Assembly: GCA_031382085.1 (NCBI GenBank)
Contig: JANMYM010000028.1
Coordinates: 27,415 to 91,414, forward strand
DNA from: UBA964 sp031382085
GTDB taxonomy: Bacteria; Pseudomonadota; Gammaproteobacteria; Steroidobacterales; Steroidobacteraceae
Length of the DNA stretch: 64,000 nucleotides
Reading direction: 5' to 3'
The position numbers and the translations under genes were made by a program. This document shows, piece after piece, positions 51,592 to 59,333 of this stretch. The notes beneath the pieces are model-generated. The model was not told the origin of the DNA. It was given only the letters and a program-made list of their open reading frames with translations, and made no database searches. How positions within the stretch are numbered: the stretch's first letter is position 1; each line of letters begins with the position of its first letter.

Positions 51592-52679
51592 CAGGTAACG
51601 CGAGCATCATGAGCATCCAGAAGTTCGCGCAGCACAGTCGTAGCGAAACTGCCCGCGTTGAGACGGAATTGCAACCGCAAGCTCGAATCGTCCCCAGCCC
51701 ACTGATGCGACAGTTGCTGGACGCGTAGCCGCAGCGGACGGCGCTCCGCGCGCAGACCCTCGGCTAACAACCAGCGGTCGAGCGGTTCGCAGGCAGCCGC
51801 TGCTGCAGCCTCGAGCGCCCCGGTCTTTGCCTGGGGCGCAAGTCCGCCCGCCCCGCCCCACAGCGGGCCGGTGGGGTGCAGCTCGCCGCTCTGGCAGCGC
51901 GCCCGCAGCGAGTCGTCCAGCTCGTTGGCCACGAATACAGTATTGCCATCGTCGAAACTGGCGATATCACCGGCCTGCAATGCGTACCAGGTTCCAGCCT
52001 GGACTCGCTGTGCCAGTACCCGGTTGAAAATCAGGCTGCGCGCCGCCGACAATGCGAAGCTGCGATCGCTGCGCACCGCCCGGTTATCGGCTGCTGCCAC
52101 CACCGCCAGCGCATACTGCCGGGCACGCGACAGATTGCCCGCATCGCGCCCAAAACGCTGTGGACCGAAATAATTCGGCACGCCGGCGGCCGCGATCAGA
52201 CTCAGCCGCTCATCAATCGCCGCCCGGGACACCGGACCCGACAGTTTTGTTAGCAGCAGATCAAAGCGATTACCCGCGAGCGCGCCACGGCGCAGCTTGC
52301 GGTCGTGCGGATGGGCTGCGAGCACTGCGTAGCCATCGCCGCTGAATCCCTGCCAGACCACGGCAGCGCCCCGGCTCACGGGCACAGAAAACCACTGTGT
52401 TGCCACCGCGTGCCGATCCTTGAGTCCGGCAAAGCCGACATCGTGGGGTCGAACCCGTGCGCGCCTGGCGAGATCGCGCGCGACCCATTCGGTATTGGCG
52501 CCGCGCTTGCGCACCTGCAGCAGCCAGTGCTGACCCTGCCCGGCCGCCGTAAAACCCAGATCTTCATCGACCTGGTAATCCTCCGGCTGCGCGCGCAGGA
52601 TCGCCTGCCCCAGGGGCTGCCCATGGGCGCGTGGCGGGTGCAGAGCTGAGGCCAGCCAGTCCACGGGTAGCTCGCTCAA
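51588..52679 (-). CDS. truD: tRNA pseudouridine(13) synthase TruD
   Basis: Isomerises U13 of tRNA-Glu. 363 residues if it starts at TTG 52679, which overlaps the ispDF TGA as TTGA; the open frame runs further upstream but only as ispDF shadow. Catalytic region D-V-G-F-A-G-L-K-D-R-H-A-V-A-T-Q-W-F-S (Asp of G-x-K-D-R), N-Y-F-G-P-Q-R-F-G-R-D and the L-S-A-A-R-S-L-I-F-N motif are clear. A GTG at 52664 is an alternative start. Operon ftsB-ispDF-truD. Confidence 0.92.
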   Translation of the reverse strand: MSELPVDWLASALHPPRAHGQPLGQAILRAQPEDYQVDEDLGFTAAGQGQHWLLQVRKRGANTEWVARDLARRARVRPHDVGFAGLKDRHAVATQWFSVPVSRGAAVVWQGFSGDGYAVLAAHPHDRKLRRGALAGNRFDLLLTKLSGPVSRAAIDERLSLIAAAGVPNYFGPQRFGRDAGNLSRARQYALAVVAAADNRAVRSDRSFALSAARSLIFNRVLAQRVQAGTWYALQAGDIASFDDGNTVFVANELDDSLRARCQSGELHPTGPLWGGAGGLAPQAKTGALEAAAAAACEPLDRWLLAEGLRAERRPLRLRVQQLSHQWAGDDSSLRLQFRLNAGSFATTVLRELLDAHDARVTC

Positions 52680-53863
52680 AGGGCCGTCAGGGTCACAACG
52701 GCGTTGGCTGCAATCCCTTCGCGACGGCCGACAAATCCCAGGCCTTCGGTGGTCGTAGCCTTGAGATTGACGTCCTCGGCTGCGAGCTCGATCAGCGCAG
52801 CGATATTGGCCACGATGGCAGCGCGGTGCGGACCAATTCGCGGCGCCTCCGCCAGCAAGGTCAGGTCGGCATTGACCGGCCGCAAACCTCGCGCCTGCAG
52901 CAGTCGCAACGTCTCTTTGACGAAGCCAGCGCTCGCCGCGCCGCGCCAGCGCGGATCGGAATCGGGAAAATGCATGCCGATGTCGCCAAGACCTGCCGCG
53001 CCTAACAACGCATCGCACAGCGCGTGCAACAGCACGTCGCCATCTGAATGCGCAACCACGCCCTGATCATGCGGCACGCGCACGCCGCCTAACATCAGGT
53101 GGTCGCCCGCGCCAAACGCATGGACGTCAGTGCCAAATCCGGTACGCATGCTTGTCCTCGCTGGCAGGCCGGGTTGCGCCCCCAGAGCCGCGGCGGCCAG
53201 CGCGAAATCCCCGGCGCGCGTCACTTTGAGGTTGCTGGCAGAACCCGGCACCAGCAGCGGTGTCGCGCCGGTCGCTTCCATGGCCTCCGCTTCATCCGTT
53301 GGCAGTCTGCCCGCCGCTAACGCGGCCTGCAATGCCGCCTGCAATTCCCCGAGGCGGAACATCTGCGGTGTCAGGGACCGCCACAGACCGGCGCGCGGCA
53401 CGGTCTTCAGTACTTTGTCGCCGGCGCTGCGTTTGACGGTGTCGCTGACCGGCAATGCTAACAAACCGCCGCTGCCCGCGACGCTGCAGGCGGCCAACAA
53501 CGCATCGATTTCGCTGCGGGTTACGCAGGGACGTGCGGCATCGTGGACCAGCACCCAGTCACCAGTGGCAGCCTCCGACGACAGCGTTTGCAGCGCATTG
53601 AGTACCGAGTGGCAGCGCTCGGCACCGCCTGCGGCGATCATGACTCTGGAAAAACCGAGTTCCGCTGCCAGCGTGGCGCCCAACTGGTCGCCACTCGCCA
53701 GTGCCAGCGCCACGCCGCGGCAACGCGCATCGGCGGCGAAAGGCCTGAGCGCCCACTCCAGCAGCGGGCGGCCTAACAAATTGCGATATTGCTTGGGTTT
53801 GTCAGCGCCGCTGCGTTGGCCGGTGCCGGCGGCCGGCACTACCAGCCAGTAGGCGGGGAACAT
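52676..53863 (-). CDS. ispDF: Bifunctional IspD/IspF isoprenoid enzyme
   Basis: 395 residues joining two MEP-pathway enzymes. Residues ~1-230 are IspD (4-diphosphocytidyl-2-C-methyl-D-erythritol synthase): V-P-A-A-G-T-G-Q-R-S-G-A-D-K-P-K-Q-Y, V-H-D-A-A-R-P-C-V-T, T-D-E-A-E-A-M-E. Residues ~235-395 are IspF (MECDP synthase): R-T-G-F-G-T-D-V-H-A-F (D-x-H metal site), H-S-D-G-D-V-L-L-H-A-L-C-D-A-L-L-G-A-A, D-I-G-M-H-F-P-D-S-D, and K-A-T-T-T-E-G-L-G. In most gammaproteobacteria these are two adjacent genes; the fusion is better known in alphaproteobacteria and Campylobacter. Five CTAAC motifs lie in it. Confidence 0.95.
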   Translation of the reverse strand: MFPAYWLVVPAAGTGQRSGADKPKQYRNLLGRPLLEWALRPFAADARCRGVALALASGDQLGATLAAELGFSRVMIAAGGAERCHSVLNALQTLSSEAATGDWVLVHDAARPCVTRSEIDALLAACSVAGSGGLLALPVSDTVKRSAGDKVLKTVPRAGLWRSLTPQMFRLGELQAALQAALAAGRLPTDEAEAMEATGATPLLVPGSASNLKVTRAGDFALAAAALGAQPGLPARTSMRTGFGTDVHAFGAGDHLMLGGVRVPHDQGVVAHSDGDVLLHALCDALLGAAGLGDIGMHFPDSDPRWRGAASAGFVKETLRLLQARGLRPVNADLTLLAEAPRIGPHRAAIVANIAALIELAAEDVNLKATTTEGLGFVGRREGIAANAVVTLTAL

Positions 53864-53872
53864 CAGGCGGCC

Positions 53873-54190
53873 TCAACGCAACGCGGTACGCGTGCGCCCA
53901 TCGCCTTGCGCCATCAGCGGCTTCGGTATCACCTGATAAAAAGTTTCGTCAGCCGAGATCATGCCGAGTTCGCTGCGTGCGCGCTCTTCGAGAGCTAACA
54001 TCCCTTGCTTGAGATCGGTGACTTCCGCGGCAAGCTGTGCGTTGCGCGCGCGCAGTTCCTGATTGTTAGCTGTTTGTGTGGCAACTGCGCTCGAAAGCCG
54101 AGTGACTTCGCGCACCCCGTCGGGCGACAGCCACAGGCGATGCTGCAACAGTACCGTCGCGGTTAGCAATGCCCCAAACAGCCACTTCAT
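53873..54190 (-). CDS. ftsB: Cell division protein FtsB
   Basis: 105-residue bitopic divisome protein that complexes with FtsL and FtsQ. One N-terminal helix (about 3-19, W-L-F-G-A-L-L-T-A-T-V-L-L), then a coiled coil (~30-72, L-R-A-R-N-A-Q-L-A-A-E-V-T-D-L-K-Q-G) with E-E-R-A-R-S-E-L-G-M-I after it, as in FtsB. Between eno and ispDF, the standard order. The last ~15 residues are basic. Confidence 0.92.
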   Translation of the reverse strand: MKWLFGALLTATVLLQHRLWLSPDGVREVTRLSSAVATQTANNQELRARNAQLAAEVTDLKQGMLALEERARSELGMISADETFYQVIPKPLMAQGDGRTRTALR

Positions 54191-54196
54191 AGGGTC

Positions 54197-54212
54197 GACA
54201 GGTTAACCTGTC
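54197..54212. promoter_or_regulatory. 16-bp perfect palindrome between eno and ftsB
   Basis: GACAGGTTAACCTGTC at 54197-54212 is a perfect inverted repeat 7 bp before the ftsB ATG. It could be an operator or a hairpin at the ftsB ribosome binding region; no Shine-Dalgarno sequence is apparent for ftsB. It shares its GTTAAC centre with the direct repeats upstream of lolC. Confidence 0.5.
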
Positions 54213-54238
54213 TGTAACAGGAAATAAAGCTCTTAAAA

Positions 54239-55522
54239 TCAGAGCTTTACAGGGAATGCTTGAGACCCTGCATAACCCACCTTGCCGCCCAGGCTGCCTT
54301 CAATCCGCAGCAGTTGATTGTATTTGGCGGTGCGGTCCGAGCGCGACATCGAGCCGGTCTTGATTTGCGTGGCCGCGGTGGCGACCGCAAGGTCCGCGAT
54401 GGTCGAATCCTCGGTTTCGCCCGAACGATGCGACACAATCGACGCGTAGCCCGCCTTGTCCGCCATGCTGATCGCCGCCAGAGTCTCAGACAACGTGCCA
54501 ATCTGGTTAGGCTTGATCAGGATCGCGTTAGCAATTTTCCTGGCGATGCCTTGCGCCAGGATCCGGGTATTGGTCACGAACAGGTCGTCGCCCACCAGCT
54601 GGACTCTGCTGCCGAGGCGTTGCGTCAGTCCGGCCCAGCCGTCCCAGTCGCCCTCGGCCATGCCATCTTCGATGGTAATAATCGGGTATTTGGCAACCAG
54701 ACTCTCGAGATACCCGGCAAATTCTGCGGCGCTGTAGCTCTTGCCCTCAGCCTCAAGGTGATAGCGGCCGTCCTTGAAGAACTCCGTGCTCGCGACGTCC
54801 AGTCCCAGGTAGATGTCCTGGCCGGGCTGGTAGCCCGCCTTCTCGATCGCCTGGAGAATCAGCGCCAGCGCTTCCGCGTTAGATCCGAGGTTGGGCGCGA
54901 ACCCGCCCTCGTCGCCGACCGCAGTCGACTGGCCCATGCCGTCGAGAAGTTTCTTCAGCGTGTGAAATATTTCGGCGCCATAGCGCAGTGCCTCGGCAAG
55001 GCTCGGAGCGCCGACCGGCAGAATCATGAATTCCTGGATATCCAGGCTGTTGTTAGCGTGGGCGCCACCATTGATGATGTTCATCATCGGCACCGGCATT
55101 TGCGGCGCGCGATCGCCGGCCAGCCACTTCCACAGCGGTTGGCCCGCGCTGCCGCTGGCGGCGTGGGCGTTGGCCAGTGAAATGGCGAGCAAGGCGTTAG
55201 CGCCCAGCCGGCCCTTGCTGTCTGTGCCATCCAGCTCGCACATGCGCTGGTCGAGTCCTGCCTGGTCCGCAGCGTCGCGCCCCAGCAGCGCGGTGCGCAG
55301 CGGCCCGTTGACGTTGGCGACGGCGTTGCGAACGCCCTTGCCCTGGTAACGGCTCTGGTCGCCATCGCGCAGCTCTACGGCTTCACGCGAACCGGTCGAC
55401 GCACCCGACGGCACTGCGGCCCGGCCCAGCGTGCCGTCGGCCAGCGTGACATCCGCTTCGACGGTCGGATTGCCCCGCGAATCGATGATTTCCCGTCCAA
55501 GAATCTCGACAATCTTGCTCAT
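54239..55522 (-). CDS. eno: Enolase
   Basis: Glycolytic 2-phosphoglycerate dehydratase; in E. coli it is also a degradosome component bound to RNase E. 427 residues from ATG 55522 (MSKIVEILGREIID). S-G-A-S-T-G-S-R-E-A-V-E-L-R, E-D-G-M-A-E-G-D-W, V-G-D-D-L-F-V-T-N and the signature I-L-I-K-P-N-Q-I-G-T-L-S-E-T are present. The frame is open upstream to 55795 but without family support. Unusually rich in the iterated motif: five copies (54508, 54527, 54879, 55053, 55196), mostly at Pro/Ala-Asn. Confidence 0.96.
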   Translation of the reverse strand: MSKIVEILGREIIDSRGNPTVEADVTLADGTLGRAAVPSGASTGSREAVELRDGDQSRYQGKGVRNAVANVNGPLRTALLGRDAADQAGLDQRMCELDGTDSKGRLGANALLAISLANAHAASGSAGQPLWKWLAGDRAPQMPVPMMNIINGGAHANNSLDIQEFMILPVGAPSLAEALRYGAEIFHTLKKLLDGMGQSTAVGDEGGFAPNLGSNAEALALILQAIEKAGYQPGQDIYLGLDVASTEFFKDGRYHLEAEGKSYSAAEFAGYLESLVAKYPIITIEDGMAEGDWDGWAGLTQRLGSRVQLVGDDLFVTNTRILAQGIARKIANAILIKPNQIGTLSETLAAISMADKAGYASIVSHRSGETEDSTIADLAVATAATQIKTGSMSRSDRTAKYNQLLRIEGSLGGKVGYAGSQAFPVKL

Positions 55523-55532
55523 GAGTACATTC

Positions 55533-56369
55533 CTACAACAGATCTTCGGCAAACGGCCGCGACTTGACCGCATGATCAATTTCCTTGAGCGCGACCAGCA
55601 GGGACTCCATGTGCTGCAGTGGCCAGGCGTTAGGTCCGTCGGACCTCGCCTCGGCTGGATTAGGATGCGTCTCCATGAAAAGCCCCGCGATGCCGCTGGC
55701 AACTGCCGCCCGCGCCAGCACTGGGACGAATTCGCGCTGACCACCCGACACGGTGCCCTGCCCGCCCGGTAGTTGCACTGAATGGGTTGCATCAAAAACC
55801 ACCGGGCAGCCGGTCTGGCGGCGCATGATCGCCAGACTGCGCATGTCTGACACCAGATTGTGGTAGCCGAAACTGAAACCGCGTTCGCAGACCATGATTT
55901 GCTGGTTACCAGTCGCGCGCGCCTTGTCGACCACGTTAGGCATCTCCTGCGGCGACAGGAACTGGCCTTTCTTGATGTTGACCGGCTTGCCGGCAGCGGC
56001 TACTCGCTGGATGAAACCCGTCTGGCGGCAGAGAAATGCAGGCGTCTGCAACACATCGACGACCGCGGCCACCGCCGCAACGTCCGTGTCTTCATGCACA
56101 TCGGTCAACACCGGCAGCTGCAATTGCCTCTGCACCGCGGCCAGGACTTCGAGTCCGGCCTCCATGCCCGGCCCGCGATAGCTGCTCGCCGAGGAGCGAT
56201 TCGCCTTGTCAAACGAAGCCTTGAAAATGAACGGGATGCCCAGCCGTCTTGTTAGCTCGCGTAACTGACCGGCAATTTCAAGGGTCAGTTCGCGGCTTTC
56301 GATTACACAGGGGCCGGCAATCAGGAAAAACGGCCGGTTTGCACCGACCGTGAAACCACAAAGATCCAT
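55533..56369 (-). CDS. kdsA: Kdo-8-phosphate synthase
   Basis: Condenses arabinose-5-phosphate with PEP for Kdo synthesis. 278 residues with F-F-L-I-A-G-P-C-V-I-E-S, F-K-A-S-F-D-K-A-N-R, S-Y-R-G-P-G, T-D-V-H-E and C-E-R-G-F-S-F-G-Y. The Cys in A-G-P-C is not diagnostic; the metal-type (metal-dependent or not) cannot be decided by eye. pyrG-kdsA-eno-ftsB is the usual series; starts one base overlapping the pyrG TGA. Confidence 0.95.
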   Translation of the reverse strand: MDLCGFTVGANRPFFLIAGPCVIESRELTLEIAGQLRELTRRLGIPFIFKASFDKANRSSASSYRGPGMEAGLEVLAAVQRQLQLPVLTDVHEDTDVAAVAAVVDVLQTPAFLCRQTGFIQRVAAAGKPVNIKKGQFLSPQEMPNVVDKARATGNQQIMVCERGFSFGYHNLVSDMRSLAIMRRQTGCPVVFDATHSVQLPGGQGTVSGGQREFVPVLARAAVASGIAGLFMETHPNPAEARSDGPNAWPLQHMESLLVALKEIDHAVKSRPFAEDLL

Positions 56370-58015
56370 CAGGCGCTCACGGCGGCCGGTAGCTGCGCCT
56401 GGCGTGCGGCGCGCGCGGCACGCACAAACCCGGTGAACAGCGGATGCCCATCGCGCGGCGTCGAGGTGAACTCCGGATGGAACTGCGTTGCCAGAAACCA
56501 GGGATTACCGGGTATTTCGACGATTTCGACCAGTTGATCGCGCGACAGGCCCGAGAAGCGCATGCCGGCGGCCTCATAGCGCTGCTGATAGTTGTTGTTG
56601 AATTCAAATCGATGGCGATGCCGCTCGGCGATTTGATCCGCGCCATACATGCTGCGCGCCAGCGTGTCTGGCGGCAAAAGCACGTCCTGGGCGCCAAGGC
56701 GCATGCTGCCGCCGAGATGCGACGCCTCGTCGCGCTGCTGCGCGCCGCGCGCCGCGTCCTGCCACTCCGTGATCAACGCAATCACCGGGTCCGGCGTGAG
56801 CTTGTTGAATTCCGTGCTGTTGGCCTGTTCCAGGCCCAGCACATGGCGCCCAAATTCGATCACCGCCAGCTGCATGCCAAGGCAGATGCCAAGGTAGGGA
56901 ATGCGATTCTCGCGCGCATAGCGGATCGCCTGGATCTTGCCCTCGATGCCGCGCTCGCCGAAGCCGCCGGGCACCAGGATCGCATCCATGTCCTTGAGAC
57001 AGTGCGTGCCGCGCGCCTCGATATCCGTGGATTCGATGTAGTGGATGTTGACGCGGGTGCGGGACTTGAGCCCGGCGTGCATCAGCGCCTCGTTGAGCGA
57101 GATGTAGCTGTCGCGGATCTGGACATACTTGCCGACCATCGCAATATCGACCTGGCCATCCGGATTGGCTTTCGCCATGACGACCTGCTTCCAGCCCGAT
57201 AGATCCGCGATCGGTACGTCGAGGCGCAGCTTGTCGACGACGATGTCGTCCAGGCCTTCGTCATGTAGCAGCTGCGGAATCTTGTAAATGTCGTCGGCGT
57301 CGACCGCGGAAATGACCGCGCGCTCTTCCACGTTGGTAAAGAGCGCAATTTTGCGGCGCTGCTCAACCGGCATCGGATCCTTGCAGCGGCACAAAAGCAC
57401 ATCCGGCTGGATACCGATGCTGCGCAACTCCTTGACCGAGTGCTGGGTTGGCTTGGTCTTGATCTCACCGGAGCCGCCAACGATCGGCACCAGCGTCAGA
57501 TGGATGTACACGCAGTTGTTGCGACCCAGCTCCACGCCCAACTGGCGAATAGCTTCCAGGAACGGCAACGATTCAATATCACCGACTGTACCGCCGATTT
57601 CCACCATGCAGACATCGGACTCCCCGGCGCCTAACACAATACTGCGTTTGATCTCGTCCGTGATATGCGGAATCACCTGCACGGTCGCACCCAGGTAGTC
57701 GCCGCGGCGCTCCTTCGCGATCACGCGCTCGTAGATGCGCCCAGTGGTGAAATTGCTGTTGCGCCCGGTGGTCGTGTGCACAAAGCGTTCGTAGTGACCA
57801 AGGTCAAGATCAGTCTCGGTACCGTCCGCCGTGACAAAAACCTCGCCGTGCTGGAACGGGCTCATGGTGCCCGGATCAACGTTGATGTAGGGGTCGAGCT
57901 TGACCATCGCGATCTTGAGGCCGCGGGCCTCGAGGATCGCACCTAACGACGCAGAGGCGATGCCCTTCCCCAAAGAAGAAACGACACCGCCGGTGACAAA
58001 AATAAATCGAGGCAT
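56369..58015 (-). CDS. pyrG: CTP synthase
   Basis: Makes CTP from UTP, ATP and glutamine. 548 residues: synthetase domain (1-~265) with F-V-T-G-G-V-V-S-S-L-G-K-G-I-A-S-A-S-L, D-P-Y-I-N-V-D-P-G-T-M-S-P; class I glutamine amidotransferase domain (~290-545) with nucleophile in G-I-C-L-G-M-Q-L-A, F-G-E-R-G, and H-P-E-F. The ATG at 58015 is the family start (MPRFIFVTGG). The only Shine-Dalgarno candidate, GGGTG, lies inside a predicted stem of the leader (58016-58100). Confidence 0.96.
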   Translation of the reverse strand: MPRFIFVTGGVVSSLGKGIASASLGAILEARGLKIAMVKLDPYINVDPGTMSPFQHGEVFVTADGTETDLDLGHYERFVHTTTGRNSNFTTGRIYERVIAKERRGDYLGATVQVIPHITDEIKRSIVLGAGESDVCMVEIGGTVGDIESLPFLEAIRQLGVELGRNNCVYIHLTLVPIVGGSGEIKTKPTQHSVKELRSIGIQPDVLLCRCKDPMPVEQRRKIALFTNVEERAVISAVDADDIYKIPQLLHDEGLDDIVVDKLRLDVPIADLSGWKQVVMAKANPDGQVDIAMVGKYVQIRDSYISLNEALMHAGLKSRTRVNIHYIESTDIEARGTHCLKDMDAILVPGGFGERGIEGKIQAIRYARENRIPYLGICLGMQLAVIEFGRHVLGLEQANSTEFNKLTPDPVIALITEWQDAARGAQQRDEASHLGGSMRLGAQDVLLPPDTLARSMYGADQIAERHRHRFEFNNNYQQRYEAAGMRFSGLSRDQLVEIVEIPGNPWFLATQFHPEFTSTPRDGHPLFTGFVRAARAARQAQLPAAVSA

Positions 58016-58100
58016 GGGGCACCCGTCGCAGGATTCGAACTAGAGAGTGATCTAAAATTGCCCGCTGTCGACGAGCGCTGAATTCCAGATCACGACGGGC
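58016..58100 (-). promoter_or_regulatory. Structured pyrG leader candidate with tRNA T-loop-like sequence
   Basis: On the - strand GCCCGTC (58094-58100) can pair with GACGGGT (58021-58027), which overlaps the only Shine-Dalgarno candidate of pyrG. Inside lies an 11-bp stem GATCTGGAATT/AATTTTAGATC (58081-58091 with 58049-58059, including two G-U pairs) capped by CGCT/AGCG. Between the stems is GTTCGAATCC (58031-58040), the invariant sequence of a tRNA T-loop, but its flanks do not pair and no D or anticodon arm forms, so it is not a tRNA gene. A translational control leader or a decayed tRNA 3' end are both possible. Confidence 0.4.
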
Positions 58101-58155
58101 AGTCAGGGTAGCAAAATTGCGCGGCGCGCGCCATGCACCTTTGCAGCCACCTTAG

Positions 58156-58200
58156 CTTACCAATTTTGGGCTTACCAATTTTGGGCTTACCAATAATGGG
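58156..58200. repeat. Three tandem 15-bp repeats at the 3' end of the nitrilase-like gene
   Basis: CTTACCAATTTTGGG at 58156-58170 and 58171-58185, then CTTACCAATAATGGG at 58186-58200. On the - strand the gene's last codon and stop (TGG TAA) lie in the third unit, so two further copies of its tail follow the stop. Direct observation; the array sits at the pyrG-side end of the accessory islet. Confidence 0.9.
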
Positions 58201-59254
58201 TCCAGCGCGCCGCTTTCTGAAACTGCTGAAACGCTTCGAGTTTGGTCTCAGGAAGCGCCCGGGAGTAGATGCCGGCGTCGTAACGCACCCGGTATCGGTC
58301 ATAGACCTGCTTGTAGATCGGGAAATGGACATCCGGCAGTCGGTGTTTGGCGCGGAAGTCCTTCATATTGATCGCAACGCGGCGCCGGGCTTCGAACTTG
58401 TCCGCCTCGGTCAACACATCACCGCGCGGCCCGAAAATCGCCGAGCGGCCGATCCAATCGTTGCGCGGTGCGCTGTCGATGAAGAAATCCGGCACCTCGC
58501 CGCCCAGGCCAAGGCTGTTGTTCACGAGCGTCGTATACAGCGAGTTGTGGTAGGACGTCAGGCGGATGTCGTCCCATTCGCAGCCACCGGTCGCGGTCCG
58601 GCAGATGATCTCGGCACCCTTGAGCGCCATGCAGCGAAACAGCTCGGGTTCAAATTGCACCGCCGACATCGCGATATTGCCGATATCCGTTTGCGCTACC
58701 GGGATGACGCGGTCCCAGCCATAACGTTCCACATATTCATCGAGGATGTCGTAAATCGTCGTCGTGAGGTTTTCAGAGCCTGGGAACATGCCGCGAACGT
58801 TGCGTTGCTTCCAGTGGACATCGACCAGGTTGCCCTGCGGGCCCACCAGGACCTGCCAGTTGAACAAATGCCCCGGCCAGGTGGCGTCGCGGGCCAGGCA
58901 GCCAAAGGCGATGTAGCAGTTGCAGCGCCTGGCGCGCGCCGCGATTTCCATGACCTCCGGGCCCGGGACTTCGATTGCGACGCGCAGCGACTGCTTGCGA
59001 TCCCAGCCCAGCCGATAGCCCTGCAACGGGAATTCGTGGAAGCACAGCAGATCGCAGGGTCCACCGAAGCTTTGCGCTTTGTCGATACAGCGCAGCATGT
59101 AGTCGAGATTGGCGCGCAAGCCCGGCGCCGGATCATCGCCATCGATGCCGGTGGCTGGCGTCTGCACGATGCCTATCGCGACGCTGTCGCGGCGCAGCGG
59201 CACGGTCTCATAGCCGCCGTCTTCCCGGATCGTAAAATCTTTGTTAGCCGTCAT
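58187..59254 (-). CDS. Nitrilase-superfamily protein, AmiE-like, lacking the catalytic cysteine
   Basis: 355 residues from ATG 59254 (MTANKDFTIREDGG). Carbon-nitrogen hydrolase fold: the Glu of the triad appears in L-L-C-F-H-E-F-P-L-Q-G-Y, the Lys in V-D-V-H-W-K-Q-R-N-V-R-G-M, but the third position, normally I-C-Y-D, reads I-A-M-S-A-V-Q-F-E-P-E-L-F-R, with Ser aligned to the nucleophile Cys. Nearby M-A-L-K-G-A-E-I-I-C-R resembles aliphatic amidase (M-K-G-A-E-L-I-V-R). It may be a non-hydrolytic relative or use another residue. Divergent from the oligopeptide-binding protein gene, 79 bp away. Confidence 0.75.
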   Translation of the reverse strand: MTANKDFTIREDGGYETVPLRRDSVAIGIVQTPATGIDGDDPAPGLRANLDYMLRCIDKAQSFGGPCDLLCFHEFPLQGYRLGWDRKQSLRVAIEVPGPEVMEIAARARRCNCYIAFGCLARDATWPGHLFNWQVLVGPQGNLVDVHWKQRNVRGMFPGSENLTTTIYDILDEYVERYGWDRVIPVAQTDIGNIAMSAVQFEPELFRCMALKGAEIICRTATGGCEWDDIRLTSYHNSLYTTLVNNSLGLGGEVPDFFIDSAPRNDWIGRSAIFGPRGDVLTEADKFEARRRVAINMKDFRAKHRLPDVHFPIYKQVYDRYRVRYDAGIYSRALPETKLEAFQQFQKAARWTHYW

Positions 59255-59333
59255 CACAAACCTCGGGTGCTTTGGAACATTCGCGTAGTGCGCAACTGCG
59301 ACCGATGGTAGGGGTGTGCTAGGCTCGCATGCA

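Noticed and set aside
51590..51603. CAGGTAACGCGAG shared with the inner end of the sdh element repeat
   Set aside because: A 13-base match between two sites is expected by chance in 64 kb, and the flanks differ.
52680..53018. N-terminal extension of TruD in an open frame
   Set aside because: It lies wholly inside the ispDF gene in another frame, is Arg/Ser-rich, and TruD homologues start near S-E-L-P-V-D-W.
55523..55795. N-terminal extension of enolase
   Set aside because: It overlaps kdsA on the same strand in another frame; enolase begins at M-S-K-I-V.
58016..58100. A tRNA gene upstream of pyrG
   Set aside because: GTTCGAATCC and a pairing acceptor-like stem are present, but the T-stem does not pair, D and anticodon arms are absent, and the end is not CCA in register.
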